Shown here piece after piece: positions 1 through 11,498 of a stretch of DNA of 64,000 nt (within the stretch, counting starts at the first letter, position 1; the number at the start of each line of letters is the position of its first letter). The stretch is from Allodiplogaster sudhausi (lineage: Eukaryota; Nematoda; Chromadorea; Rhabditida; Diplogasteridae). Where the stretch lies: contig CALZFC010000252.1 of NCBI GenBank assembly GCA_945643635.1, positions 662,001 to 726,000 of the forward strand, given 5' to 3'. Below the pieces are notes generated by a model that worked only from the letters and a program-made list of their open reading frames with translations, searched no databases and was not told the DNA's origin. The position numbers and the translations under genes are program-made.

Positions 1-1328
1 ATTCTTCTGGCAAAAGTACAGTTTCAGAACATAAGTTCCATTGGTACCAGCTTTCGCAGAACAGCTCAAAATAGTCGAATCCAGTCGCCGATTTTTTTTC
101 GAAATTTCAAGATTTCTTTAAAATGTACAGGTTTTGCATTTTCATTGAAGGATATATTATGTAAAAGTCTCTGCTCTTTCGAATGGTTATGACCTTTTTG
201 GTAATCCGATTCACAAATAACCTGATAGTTGGCTTCGAAGGAGTTTTCATACATTTATTTCGCCTTCTAGGCTCGTAAAAATGAAATTTCTTGACTTTTA
301 GAGTACTTTTGAGTGGTATATCATGAAAGAACTTCAAAGAATCCTGGAATACATATTATTGGGTGCTAGATGTTTCAAAAGAACTAATTTGAAATAATTG
401 CCAAAAAATATGCAGCAATATCGCCTTCAACGGTCAGCATTCAAATACATATTCCCAAAAAAAGTATCCTCAGATTTTGATTAAAAAGCTGTACCCGACT
501 CAGTTTTAACTGCTCTTTCTTGTAGAATAAATATTATGCGGTAATTCGGTCTATATGACCCATTAATGATCCAAAGAATGAGTATTTTAACACCAGAATT
601 TGGCCAAAAACACAAATAGTCAATTTTAGGCCTTTAGACTAATTTCTTTTGCATACAAAGTATATACCATTTTAAAGAGGATAAAAAATTACATCGAATG
701 GACTATTCCGTTTTAAAATTGATGAAGTTTGAAAAAAATTATGGTTTGCAGCCAAAGCCGAAATTTGCTCAGAAACCCATATTCAAACGCAGATACCCAA
801 AAAAAAGTATCCGAGATTTTTCCTCGCAGAAACATATTCTGTGTAGTTTTTCCTGCTCTTTCTCATTTACTATTCGGTTTTTTGGACGTAATAGTTTAAA
901 AAAAGTTATTGCCTGAAAACGACTTTTTAAAAACTTAAATTGGAGAAAAGTCATATAAATTTTATTTTTCGAAAATGGTCTCCACGGACTTTTTTGTGTA
1001 GTTTTGAACAAGGAATCTAACAGTGAAAAGATTATTTAGAAATATTGAGTATAACGGTAGTTATGGTCATCCAAATTTTATGAACATTACGACTTATATC
1101 TAAGTGAAAATTTTTTTTCTTAACTTTCTGACCGCCTAGACTTCGTTATGAACACTAGATACATCCCTCATAATGTTTTCAAGGTTGTAGAAAAATTATG
1201 AATTTCTAGGGCAGGCGTCCATAGCGGCCTCCTTGAGTCTTTCAGAGAGGCTCTCTTAAACACTCTTAATTTTTATGAGATAAATAGCAGATAAAAGTGG
1301 AACGGATAGGGAAATAGTGAATATTGAG
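1..1328. other. AT-rich stretch, no gene recognised
   Basis: The first 1.2 kb is AT-rich with frequent stops and no convincing exon. Because the polymerase exon at 1329 is internal to its gene, this is best read as intron. A short stretch around 1211-1290, just after a CAG, reads in one frame as a helix-like segment (LLESFREALLNTL) at roughly the place where the polymerase family has a similar helix before the next exon, so it may be one more exon, but I see no good donor after it. Confidence 0.4.
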
Positions 1329-1981
1329 GCAACTGAAGGACTGGCTGCGGGCGTGTGCGAAGGGAATCAGCGAGTTGATGCATCCGGTCGAGTGGACCAC
1401 TCCACTCGGACTCCCTGTTCTCCAGCCATACCTGACTAGGACCAGCCAGCAGGGAAGGCTCTTCCACAAACCAAAGCAATCCAAGCAGGTACGCAGAGAG
1501 TGAGAGAGCGAGAGAGAGAAGAGATAGAGAGGAGAGAGAGAGAGGAGAGAGAGAGAGGAGAGAGAGAGAGTGCTGCCTTTGCAGGAGTCAGCCTTCCCCC
1601 CGAACCTGGTGCACTCTCTGGATTCCTCTCACATGATGTTGACTGCTCTGCTGGTGGCCCGTCACGGGGTGACCTTCGCAGCAGTCCACGACTGCTTCTG
1701 GACCCACGCAGCCGACATCCCTCTCATGAGCCAGGCATGCAGACGACAATTCGTTGCCCTCCATGAAACTCCTCTGGTCGCAGAGTCAGTTAGCCGCATT
1801 CACTCTCCAGTCTATCTTGATCTCTTTGAGATTCTCCCGCCAGATGAAGGAACGATACTTGCCACTGCTAAAAGGGAACGAAGAAAGTCTTTGTCATTAC
1901 TCGGACCTTTTCACTCCCAAAGCTCAACTTGGTGAACTGGATATAAAAGAAGTAATGAACTCTGAATACTTCTTCAGTTAA
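1329..1981 (+). CDS. POLRMT: Mitochondrial DNA-directed RNA polymerase, C-terminal exons (partial)
   Basis: Single-subunit T7-like polymerase that transcribes mitochondrial DNA. Three exons are visible: 1329-1488, 1585-1784 and 1831-1981, ending in TAA. Joined in frame they carry [15 protein letters not shown], then [16 protein letters not shown], then the palm motif [11 protein letters not shown], whose Asp is the second catalytic metal ligand in this family, and finally the C-terminal EYFFS. The family's last residues are typically a short FxFS-like end, so the C-terminus looks complete. The N-terminal and most of the polymerase core lie outside or in unrecognised upstream exons. The last intron is only 46 nt (1785-1830). 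The second exon is entered straight from a GA microsatellite plus a short pyrimidine stretch. Identification rests on remembered family motifs and is strong for this segment. Confidence 0.9.
1499..1572 (+). repeat. GA microsatellite in POLRMT intron
   Basis: Imperfect (GA)n/(GAGAGG)n tract filling most of the intron between the two polymerase exons. Confidence 0.9.
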
Positions 1982-2617
1982 CTAAGCACTTCTTTGTTAC
2001 TTTCTTTGTTATGTTTGTTCACATTTCTTTTGTTGTTATTATCTAGTTGTTGCCTTACCTCATTAATGCATAGGCAGAAAAATACATAGCTAAAATTTTA
2101 CAAATCATTGGTACGCAGATTTACACGCAGACAATATTTTTCACGACTTCACAAACAAATCCGCCATTGTCTCACAACTCACCAAGAATTTGTATAAATG
2201 ACGATAACAGTTCTCTTATGTGTTATCTCTAACAAAGAAGGTAAAAAAGTTAAATGTCGAAGTTCTCCACCACAGTCAATTAAACAGACTTTTGTTAGAT
2301 GCATTCTGGTGGATTTTACTGCTGGGTCATTATTGCTTTATGGCGTTTGCGCCATCCATTCACTAGATCCACCTTTTTATCTGATTATCTGCGTCCTCGC
2401 CCTACTCTTTATCCCCTTCTCATTCTTCTCCCTTTCTCTTCCCGTACCTGTTTAACCCTACGCACAAGTGTGGTGTATCCAAGAATGTTGTTGCGATGGC
2501 TGTGGAGAGATGTGCTTGGCATCAGCCTTCTCTCTCCCTCTGCCCCTTCCAGCGCTCTTAGCCCTTCTCACCCTCTCACGATATCTTTATTCTCTCTCTC
2601 CTCTCTTTCTCTCTCTT

Positions 2618-2662
<45 letters not shown>

Positions 2663-2848
2663 CGTTCGCTCTATCCCTTCTCATCACTCGATCACAGCTG
2701 CTACTGCTGCGGCTCATCTACGCTCAACTCACGACGCCGCTTGGCTGCAGGCACTTTTGTGTCGCATCCTTGTTCCAACTGAGATAGAGAGAGAGAGAGA
2801 GAGATAGTGAGAGAGAGCGCAAAAGGAGAGAAAGAGAACGAGAGAGAA

Positions 2849-2889
<41 letters not shown>

Positions 2890-3051
2890 AAGAGAGCGAG
2901 AGAGAGCGAGAGAGAGAACAAGTGAGAGAGTGAGATTGAGAGATAGAGGGAGAGAGATAGGGACGGAAGTCATCTCGACTGGCGTGGCTGGGGACTAGTT
3001 GGTTGTCTATGTGGATGTGAATCGGATGTCTTTCTGCTGCTCTCTCCGAAG
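1982..3051. repeat. Spacer with CT and GA microsatellites
   Basis: About 1 kb between the polymerase stop and the tetraspanin start. The first 450 bp is unremarkable AT-rich sequence. A (CT)n tract runs about 2578-2670 and a GA tract about 2784-2960, in opposite strand orientation and separated by roughly 100 bp, so the single strand could pair with itself. I see no coding exon here; long Ser/Leu and Arg/Glu open frames are products of the repeats. Confidence 0.7.
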
Positions 3052-3613
3052 ATGCCTCTCAGCTGCGGAGCTCGCACTCTCAAATTCTCTCTCTTCATCT
3101 TCAATCTCATCTTCTTGGTTCGTTTAATAGCCCTACACGTATTAATTCTTCTTGATGACAGTTCAGATCTCCGGGATGGTCTGCGTGGGAATCGGTACTT
3201 GGCTGGTCCTGGACCGATATGCTGTCGACAACCTCGCCGCGGCCACTGCTCAGATTAAAGGATACGAAAACGATGATGGCCTCAGGGATCTCGTTCGTTT
3301 CACTCCTTCCTTATATTTATTTCCATTCCTATATTCTTGTTCTGATCTCGCTCTAACGTTATCGGTTTTCTCTCTCTCTTCTCTCCCTCTCTTTCTCTTT
3401 CTGCAACTGCCCCATTTATCTCTCTTGAACTCTGTCTTGGGCTCTTTCTGTCGAGACGTTCTAATAATTAATATCCTCTCGTCAGTTCATAGACATATCG
3501 TTCCACTTAACTTCGTATCCAATCCGCTCTTAGTACATCTCATGGTCTGGTTTCTACTCTCTTGGTCAGTCCAATCTCTATGTATTTCCCCCTCTCCCTG
3601 ATGCTATACCTCC

Positions 3614-3645
<32 letters not shown>

Positions 3646-3823
3646 CTCCCTCTATCTCTCTCTCCCTCTCTCTCTCCCTCTCTCTCTCCCCCTCTCTCTC
3701 TCTCCCTCACCCTCTCTCTCTCTCTCTCGCTCTCTCTCTCCCTCTCTCTCTCCCTCTCTCTCTCTCTCCCTCACCCTCTCTCTCTCTCTCTCTTTCTCTC
3801 TCCCTCCCTCCCTCCCTCCCTCC

Positions 3824-3855
<32 letters not shown>

Positions 3856-5583
3856 GTCTCCCTCTCTCTTTCATTCTTTCTTTGCTGCCTCCTTTCTTGC
3901 ATATATAGCTTCATTGCTAGTAATTGACATTTCCTCCTGTGCACGCGATCATCGTAACAGATAATTTGCTGTGCAATGGTGTTCGGCTGCAAAGCTGTTC
4001 ATTTATGCACTGGAAATGAAATGAACCAAATTGAATTGGGAGTAGGGCGGATGATTGGCAAAGGGACAGCCGAGGGTTCCTCCCAGCGAGGTTGTGAAAT
4101 GGAGGGAAGTGATGAGTGATGAGTGCGCAGTCGATTGGAGAAGAGGGAGGGAGGGAGGAAGGAGAGAGGAGGGAGAGGGAGGGAGAGTGAGGGAGAGAGG
4201 AGGGAGAGAGGAGGGAGAGGGAGGGGAGAGGAGGGAGAGAGGAGGGAGGGAGAGGGAGGGAGAGAGGAGGGAGGGAGAGTGAGGGAGGGAGAGGGACGGA
4301 GGGAGAGGGACGGAGGGAGAGGGAGGGAGGGAGAGGGACGGAGGGAGAGAGGAGGGAGAGGGAGGGGAGAGGAGGGAGAAGGGGGGTGAGAGGGAGGGGG
4401 AGAGAGAGGAGGAAAAGAGATGACGTTCGCTTTGTTGGCAGGCAATGAAGCCAGTGGCCGTGCGACAAATTGGATACGTCATGCTGATCGGAGGACTCGT
4501 CGTCATCTTCGTGGCATTCCTCGGCTGCTGCGGAGCGGCCAAGGAATGGCGGCCACTCCTCTGTTGTGTACGCCTCTCTCTCTCTCTCTCTCTCTCTGTC
4601 CCTCCCTCTCTCTCGTTCTTCCCTATTCAGTATGCGTCGTGCCTGATGGTGATTCTGGCTACGGAGATAGCTGCCGCGATCTATGCAGCAATGCATAGTC
4701 ACATGGTTGGCTACTCTTTCTGCAGCAGATGAGAGCATCCGAGGAATTGCAGTTCGCGAAGGATTTCCGGCAGATTCTGGCAGCGAGTCTCCGTTCCTAC
4801 AACGGCACTGACACTCCTCGCGGCCATTCTGATGCCATACTAGTGAAGACTGCTTGGGACAAGATCATGATTGAGGCTAGTTCCTCTTTCGTTCTCTATA
4901 CCGGTCTGAAACTACGCCTTTTTTACAACTTTAAATAATGAAATAGTAGAAGTCGTGCTGCGGAGTGGACTCGAAGGTCGGGGAGTTCAATGAATCAGGC
5001 TGGTTCTCTCTGACCAACGGCAAGTATCCCTTCCCTCCGGCTTGCTGTCCTCTTCAGAAGAATGGCCATCTCATGCGTCACTGCCCAACCATTTCACGGC
5101 ACACTGACGTTAGAATCCTTTCTTCTTATTGCACTCTCAACAATTTTTCTTTCATCGATATTTGCCGCTTGCCAGTAAGCGAGGCAGGAAGAAAATTCTC
5201 TTGTATCGCTTGCCATTTTTCTGTTGGTTGTTGTGTCTGAATGGCTTGTTACATCGATTCACCTCAGCTTCTTTTCTGTGTTTTGTATTCTGCAGGGATG
5301 CTATACCAAAATAGCGGAATCTTTCAACGAGCTCACCACTCATTTCAAGATAGTTGCATGGACAGTGTTCTTTATTGCAGCATTTCAGGTTAAGAATTTA
5401 TTGCACACCCTTTGTATAAGTACCCCTTCCTCAGTATTGTCTCTTCTATGTTACTCCCTCTCCTCTCGCCCACTTTCTCAATTGCTCTTCCTTGCATGTC
5501 CAATGGCTGTTGTGCAGGTATTCGGTATAGTGGTGGCCTTCTGTTTATGTGACTCTATCTCCTCCGACGATGACGCCTTCTGA
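3052..5583 (+). CDS. Tetraspanin
   Basis: Four-pass membrane organiser protein. Eight exons: 3052-3117, 3167-3292, 4442-4567, 4631-4705, about 4729-4875, about 4950-5108, 5296-5388 and 5518-5583. Hydrophobic segment 1 spans the exon 1/2 join. Segment 2 ends in the family GCCGAAKE motif, and segment 3 follows (YASCLMVILATEIAAAIYAA). The large extracellular loop carries the signature CCG (SCCGVDSK), a PPACC pair and a later GCY, so three cysteine pairs are possible. Segment 4 (IVAWTVFFIAAF, VFGIVVAFCLC) ends in an acidic tail, SSDDDAF. The exon 5 donor is ambiguous: GAG followed by GC at 4876 joined to AAG at 4950 gives the usual WD-x7-CC spacing, while a GT donor 15 bases downstream would add five residues. 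The start codon follows a pyrimidine run ending in AAG. Confidence 0.88.
3612..3875 (+). repeat. CT/CCCT tract in tetraspanin intron 2
   Basis: Long, nearly pure pyrimidine tract, with (CT)n and CCCT units, on the coding strand of the tetraspanin gene. Confidence 0.95.
4128..4420 (+). repeat. GGGA/GA purine tract in tetraspanin intron 2
   Basis: About 290 bp of nearly pure purine (GAGGGAGG and GAGAGGAGG units) on the same strand as the pyrimidine tract at 3612-3875. The two are complementary in base content and lie in the same intron, so the transcript could fold on itself. Three of its frames are open only because of the repeat. Confidence 0.95.
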
Positions 5584-5648
5584 TGATCTTCAACAGAGTC
5601 AGACCTGTTCAAGCCAGACTCCCAACTCACTTTATAGACTCTCTTTCC

Positions 5649-5680
<32 letters not shown>

Positions 5681-5748
5681 TCTTTCTCTGTCTCTCTGTC
5701 TCTCTGTCTCTGACTCAGTCTCAGCCTCAGACTCAGTCTCATCCTCAG

Positions 5749-5783
<35 letters not shown>

Positions 5784-5961
5784 TTCTCTCAGACTCAGTC
5801 TCTCTTTCTCTCAGTCTCTCTCTCTCTCTCTCCCTCTCTTTGCAGGGTTGCCTGCCTCTCATGTTCTATCATAATCGACTACACTTCTCATCAACAATTG
5901 CAGTTCTCATTATGTGTTCTCTGCTCACGGTTAGGTCATTCTCATTTTGAGAAAGAGGGAA

Positions 5962-6001
<40 letters not shown>

Positions 6002-6341
6002 AGGGAGAGAGAGGGAGAGAGAGGGAGAGAAGCACGACTGGCATACATTGACTAGGCCGTTGGTTGCTGCCTCAGTGTTCTGCTCTTCATTCGAATTCGC
6101 GTGGAGATGCTCTTCTACTATTAACAGAACAGACACTTGATCTATTCTGAATTGTATGTCATAAAATAACCTGGTACAGCTGGTATTCAATCTTTCTTGC
6201 CATTTTTATTCACTTTGCTCCTGCTCAATTTGTTTGATGCATAAACAATGTTGGCTTCGTGATTCTGACACATTTCCTTTGGAAACAGAGCAGCGCAAAA
6301 AATCACATCAAAATTGAAAACAAAATCCCCGAACGAAAAAA
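5584..6341. repeat. Spacer with CT then GA repeats
   Basis: Downstream of the tetraspanin stop, imperfect CT repeats occupy about 5640-5850 and GA repeats about 5950-6032. Between and after them is unique sequence with no exon I can support. Confidence 0.7.
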
Positions 6342-6674
6342 ATGGAAGAAAATCGGTGTGAAGGGCAAAGCGTGTTTAGTACAAAATTATTTTCAAACTC
6401 CAAATTGGCGATTTTCACCAATGAGATACCTCCTGACGAGATCGAGCGCGACCTGTTCCGCGGCGAGAGAGACACTGAAGATGAGGACAGCGACGAAGAT
6501 GTTTTGGAAGAAGACAACGGCGTGGACACTGCGTTCGCACAAGGTCAACTGCTCCAGCAATGATTTTTTTTAAACTTCAAAGCTACTCTTCCAGCGTGCG
6601 GCGATGACTTCGACTGGTATCTGCGCAGCATGATGGGACAGGCAGGGAGACCACTCTTTCTCAAGAAGTGTTGA
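6342..6674 (+). CDS. Small acidic protein of unknown function
   Basis: Two exons can be joined in frame: 6342-6543 and 6595-6674. The product is about 93 residues. It has a moderately basic start, then EIPPDEIERDLFRGE, a very acidic stretch (about residues 46-61, DTEDEDSDEDVLEEDN), and a C-terminal segment DDFDWYLRSMMGQAG followed by a Lys-Lys-Cys end. The intron obeys GT-AG (donor at 6544, acceptor TTCCAG) and splitting the reading frame there continues a plausible protein. I do not recognise the family. The start at 6342 is the first ATG in the frame, but an upstream coding exon cannot be excluded. Confidence 0.5.
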
Positions 6675-6839
6675 CTAGGACAAGACTTACGATCTTTCCT
6701 TCCCGCTGGGATAGATAACGCCCCCTTGCCTGTATATTTTCTGCATGTTAGGATTCTCGTTTTGATTGTCATCTGATTCTGGTAACTAGGAGAATAAAGG
6801 TACTTGTCAAATTGATGAAAGCAGGAATGAGAACAGCAA

Positions 6840-7110
6840 CGAATAAGGAGCAGCGAATGGTGGGATAAGGGGCCCGGATGAGCTGGATAGGTGGCCCAAG
6901 TATGTGGAAAAGGGGGCCCGACAACGGAGAATAAAGGGCCCATGCTCGTTGTATAAGGGGCCACGACGCGCTCTTTCGGGAGCATAGGTGCTTGATCAGG
7001 GGCCCCGACAAGCGGAATAAGGGGCCCACGCTGGGTCGATAAGGGGCCAAAACAGCTGCTCGGGTGGCCACTAATTTTTCCACGTCGTGGCCCCTTATTC
7101 AGCTTTTAAA
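6840..7110 (+). repeat. Degenerate GC-rich tandem repeat around GGGGCC
   Basis: About nine copies of a loosely conserved unit of roughly 25-35 bp, each centred on ATAAGGGGCC or GGGGGCCC, sometimes inverted. It stands out because the surrounding DNA is AT-rich or GA-rich. It ends in C and A homopolymers near 7130-7148 just before the inverted-repeat element. Confidence 0.7.
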
Positions 7111-7168
7111 ATCGCCCCCTTTTAAAATCGCCCCCCCCCCAAAAAAAGCCCCCTTTAAAATTCCTGTG

Positions 7169-8714
7169 CAGGTAAAAAGCGAATGGCAAATAAATGGTTC
7201 CGTAATGGCCAGTAACTACCGTGCAAACATGGTAGTTTACTGATACGCGTTTCACCAATAATGCACCCATAGTTGAACCATTCGGTCAATTTTTCCGCAT
7301 TAACCTTTCAATACCGTGGCTTTAACTGGCATATACTGCACACTTAACTGGGCATTTCTTAACCATTAAATGGAGTACTGTAATGCAGTGTGCACCACAC
7401 TAAAATTATTTTTTTCTGCGATTTCATTGAGACATTCCATTTACCTGCCATTAAATGGCATACTGTAGTTTAGTGTGAACCACACCAAAAATGTTTCCTT
7501 TGGGAACTTTGCTTGTTCTTCCCACTACAACTGCTTTTTCTTGCCGTTTTCGGCCATCGTTGGGTTTTATTCACTTCCACGGATGTGGCGAAAAATAAAG
7601 CCATTTACAAAGGAAAAAGAACACACCAGAAGGAAAGATAACATGAAACAGAACGGCAACGAGCGCTAGGTGACATGGTTAACAGCCTAAAACGTGTTAC
7701 ACAAACATTGAACAAATACTAGTATGGAAGCATTAACAACATCAAGGACATTCTAAATAATGGGAAATGGAAGGGGATTAAAGTCTCAGTATGAATTTAA
7801 AAGACAAGGTAATTACTCGTAGGTAAACTCGAACATTAATTCGGTGGTTGTCCGTTTTTAATAAGACAACGTGATCTCCGAGCTCCGAGATGGCCATCAT
7901 CATCGAGCTCCAGCCCGTCTTCTACTTCCTCATCATCGACATCAACGTCAGCAATAGACGACACTGGAATTACAACAAATAAAACACGAAAACCCTCACT
8001 CTTACAAATAATGGCAAAACATAATAAGAACCAGATCGTTGCTTTTCCGCGATGGCAGTCAAACTATCGCTCGATTGCCTCCTGATCGACAAAAGTGGCC
8101 AGACATAGGAGCGTGGCCGAAATTGAGACCTAAAAGGACCACATCATCATACTCTGCAGCAAAGCCAGCTAGAACTTACATTTTGTTGCAATCGATGATA
8201 TCGCTTCATAAAATGTAGAAAAAGATGACCACTCAGAAGCTCCTGAAAGACAACAACTAATATAAACCAATTCGGCAAAAATAATTATCCTTTAAAATCA
8301 TACCATGACCAAACCTTTCAGACGGCATAACTAGACGTCTCGGTAAAAAAAAAATTCGTTCAAACTCTTCAATAACGAACCTGAAATCAACAACCGACAT
8401 TAAACAACAGCAGTAACCATTCAACCAAGGTTGTTCAACTTTCAAGTCTTCAGCTCAAGGTAAGATAGCAGTGCATTTAAAAACACATCAAATCTCCCGC
8501 CAATGAATATGATTACAGAATGCTGATATTCCAGCCAAGACTATTCAAATTTATAATGGCCAATAAATTTGCAATTAATGGCCAGCTAATGGCGCAAGTC
8601 AACTAGTTTACTGATACTCGTCCTACCATTAACGAACCATTTCCGCGAAATATTAGCAATTTTGCACCAGTTCACCATTACCGCGAGGGGAATTGGCCAT
8701 TCGCTTTTTACCTG
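7169..8714. mobile_element. Element with 19-bp terminal inverted repeats (decayed DNA transposon or MITE-like)
   Basis: CAGGTAAAAAGCGAATGGC at 7169-7187 is matched exactly, inverted, at 8696-8714, giving a 1,546-bp unit. Internally, TAGTTTACTGATAC occurs near both ends (7233-7246 and 8604-8617) in the same orientation, within a longer weakly conserved block. A roughly 45-bp segment rich in ATTAAATGG and GTGTG-ACCACAC is duplicated in tandem near 7365-7410 and 7449-7495. The motif AATGG/CCATT is scattered throughout. No clear target-site duplication is visible at the edges. On the minus strand a 62-residue frame (8257-8445) and an acidic stretch near 7870-7960 could be remnants of a protein, but no transposase motif can be named. 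Confidence 0.65.
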
Positions 8715-9054
8715 AGACACTAAATTCTGACCTGTGGGGAATTTCTCGCACGCTCAGGGCTCGTTCCGCGCAGTTCTTCTGGGTAAATTATGTTTAGTAC
8801 CGACATGTTTGTTCAATTGTTCTTGAGCGACTATCATTCCCTGAGTGACAGATTAGCGACCAAATTCCACGACTGTCGGTGGCCATCAATTTTGCCGCCT
8901 TTTTCCGAATGGTTGAATCCATTTGATGTGTCGTTGAAGAGCGTTCGGCTCCTTCCCCGCTCTGTCGTGTACAAACATTGACTGGTTGAAATGTGCTCCG
9001 TCCTCTCCCCTTTCTTGCTCCCATGGATCGTGTCACAGTGGATTGAATTGTAGG

Positions 9055-11165
9055 ATGACGAGGCTGTGGTTGCTGCCTCTTTCTCTTCTATTCCTTGCCT
9101 CTTTCGCTCACTCTCACTCGAATGAACCACCTCACTTCAAATACACCAAGGAAGCTAATCAAGTCAGTATCTTTTTATATATATCTTGTTTTCCATTCTG
9201 CGTTTGAACAACGAAGTGGAAATAAAATTTTTAGAGTTTTCTTTGGTTTGATAATACATTTAAATGTTTTGTTATTTTGAGGAAGCGGCAGAAGAGGCGG
9301 CGCATGGTCACCACCACAGCCACGGCGGCGGTGGCTGCCCCCATTCACACAGCCATGACACTCACGATCACGGACATTCCCACGATAACCACGACCATGG
9401 CCACCACCACTCTCATTCGTTAGCTTTCGTGCTTCGTCTTAATTTGATTTTTAGTAACTTTGTCTAGTAGCGCAGCATGCATTAAAATATATTTCGCCGC
9501 ACATGAGATGCCCTCTTCCAAAATGTCTTGGAAAACGCTCGTCTAGATTTACTAGACGATCTTTTTTTTTCTTATTTCGTTTTTTTTTCTGATCTTATTT
9601 CTTTCTTCTAAAAAAGATGGGACTCCTGCAATGTTTTGAGGTGAGTTAGGCATTTAAACACTATATATTAATATATGAATTATTATAGTGACCATGACGA
9701 AGGGCACGGGCACACTCACTCTCATTCCCCTCCATCAAATGCGAAGAAAACCGCTCTCAAAGACCATCAAAAATTCACCGGGTATCGGTTCATGTTTCTT
9801 TTCGAGATGGTTATATTCCTTTCGTGTTTCACAGGGCGCTGTCCTTCTTGAACGACGCGAAGACTCGTCTCTGGGTCTACTCGATTGGGGCGACTCTTCT
9901 CATTTCATTCGCTCCTTTCATCATTCTCTTTGCGATTCCCATCAAGGTTGGTTGAAGAAGAGATTCCCAGTGAAGGATTCAATGTTCAGGCGGAGGGAGC
10001 GGAGGGCTCTCCTTTGCTGAAAGTGCTGCTTGCCTTCGGGTCGGGAGGGCTGCTCGGAGATGCCTTCCTCCATCTCATTCCCCATGCAACCCCTTCAGGG
10101 GGACACGGCCACTCCCATTCCCTCTCCCACTCCCACTCCGACGCTGGCCATAGTCATGAACCCCACGACATGACTGTCGGCTTCTGGATCCTCACAGGTT
10201 TTCCATCTCTTTGTGTAATATGAAATTGTAGGATTTATTTATTCAAATATTTTACGATTTATTTATTTTTAGGAATCATTTCCTTCCTGACGGTCGAGAA
10301 GTTTGTCCGGATTGTGCGAGGAGAAGAGGGGCACGGACACTCGCATGGACACGTGAAGAAGGCCAAGACATCCGATGACGAGGGCAGTGGAGATGACAAG
10401 AAGTGTGGGAAGAACAAGGAAAAAAAGAAGGGCGAGGACAAGAAGGAGGCGGAGAAGCCTTCCCACGGAGATGTCAAGGTCGCACTTTCCATTTTCAATT
10501 AGATTACAAGGTAAGTTTGGTAATGCTGCAGGTGGCTGCCTACCTGAACCTCGTGGCTGACTTCGCTCACAACTTCACTGACGGCCTCGCCATTGGAGCT
10601 TCATTCCTCGCCGGATCTACCGTTGGATTTGGTGAACTACTATTTAGCTTTCTCTTCTTTTTCATAGAATATGTTTGTTTGACCTCGATTTCGGAAATGA
10701 AATTGCCCTGCTTAATTTAGTGACGATGGTGACTGTTCTGGTGCACGAAGTTCCTCATGAAATCGGCGACTTTGCCATCCTGATCCAGTCTGGATTCAGT
10801 CGCAGAAAGGTCTTTCATTCTTGTCTGGCTTGTTCTGAGCATGAATGGTGCAGGCCATGATGATGCAACTGGTGACTGCTGCGGGTGCCCTTTCCGGCTG
10901 CGTGCTTTCCCTCCTCACTGCCGACGGCTCTCTCGCAGATGCTGCCGCCTCTTCCTGGGTCCTCCCTTTCACTGCCGGTAAACACTCCTTCCATGCTCTC
11001 CTTCCTTCCTGCTTTCATCTTCTTTCAGGTGGTTTCATCTACATCGCGACCGTTTCCGTGATTCCCGAGTTGCTTGAGAACAGTTCCTTCGGCCAGTCCC
11101 TCAAGGAAATCACAGCCATTCTCCTCGGTATCTTCCTCATGTATCTCATTGCTGTCTTCGAGTGA
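9055..11165 (+). CDS. SLC39A7: Zinc transporter ZIP7 (SLC39A7, KE4/Catsup type)
   Basis: ZIP transporter that releases zinc from the ER/Golgi to the cytosol. Exons read from 9055-9162, 9282-9418, 9689-9781, 9835-9946, about 9951-10198 and on to 11165. Features in order: signal peptide (about residues 1-20), a very His-rich luminal segment, the first membrane helices ([19 protein letters not shown]), [18 protein letters not shown], a second His-rich stretch, a Lys/Glu cytosolic loop, and the two metal-binding helices with [13 protein letters not shown] and [15 protein letters not shown] (the HEVPHE motif of the LIV-1 subfamily). The C-terminus is [16 protein letters not shown]. The frame breaks once: a tandem GTTGGTTG at 9947-9954 adds four bases relative to the conserved frame. 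Everything else is intact. A polyadenylation-type AATAAA sits at 11493. Confidence 0.93.
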
Positions 11166-11492
11166 GAGAGGAACTTCTCATTAGATCGTCCAAATTCAAG
11201 CAAAATAATCAGTTTTTAGTGTAACTTAAGATATGTTATGAGATGTACACTGATTATAGATTGCAACTTAAATTATTCTAAATTAATTTTCTTGTTTAAC
11301 CGATGGCGAACGGTTGCGCCTTAAACTATGAGTAATTAGGAATCGTTCTTCGTTTCTTTCCTGCTACCATTCTTCATTACCATACCGCACTTTTGAACGT
11401 GTTAACATTGTTCTTTGGAAGGGAACTTCCGCTGTGCGATGCAACTTTCTGGGTTTTTGTGGTGGTGTTTTGCTTTTCATTTGTGATGAAGG

Positions 11493-11498
11493 AATAAA
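11493..11498 (+). terminator. AATAAA polyadenylation signal candidate for ZIP7
   Basis: AATAAA lies 328 bases after the ZIP7 stop and 110 bases before the RFC4 start, in the correct orientation. It is the best-placed hexamer between the two genes. Confidence 0.45.

Noticed and set aside
2299..2998. Long Ser/Leu- and Arg/Glu-rich open frames on both strands
   Set aside because: They are translations of CT and GA microsatellites, which lack stop codons in several frames. The same applies to many other stretches, such as 15705-16119, 44568-45607, 45837-46394 and 47399-47758.
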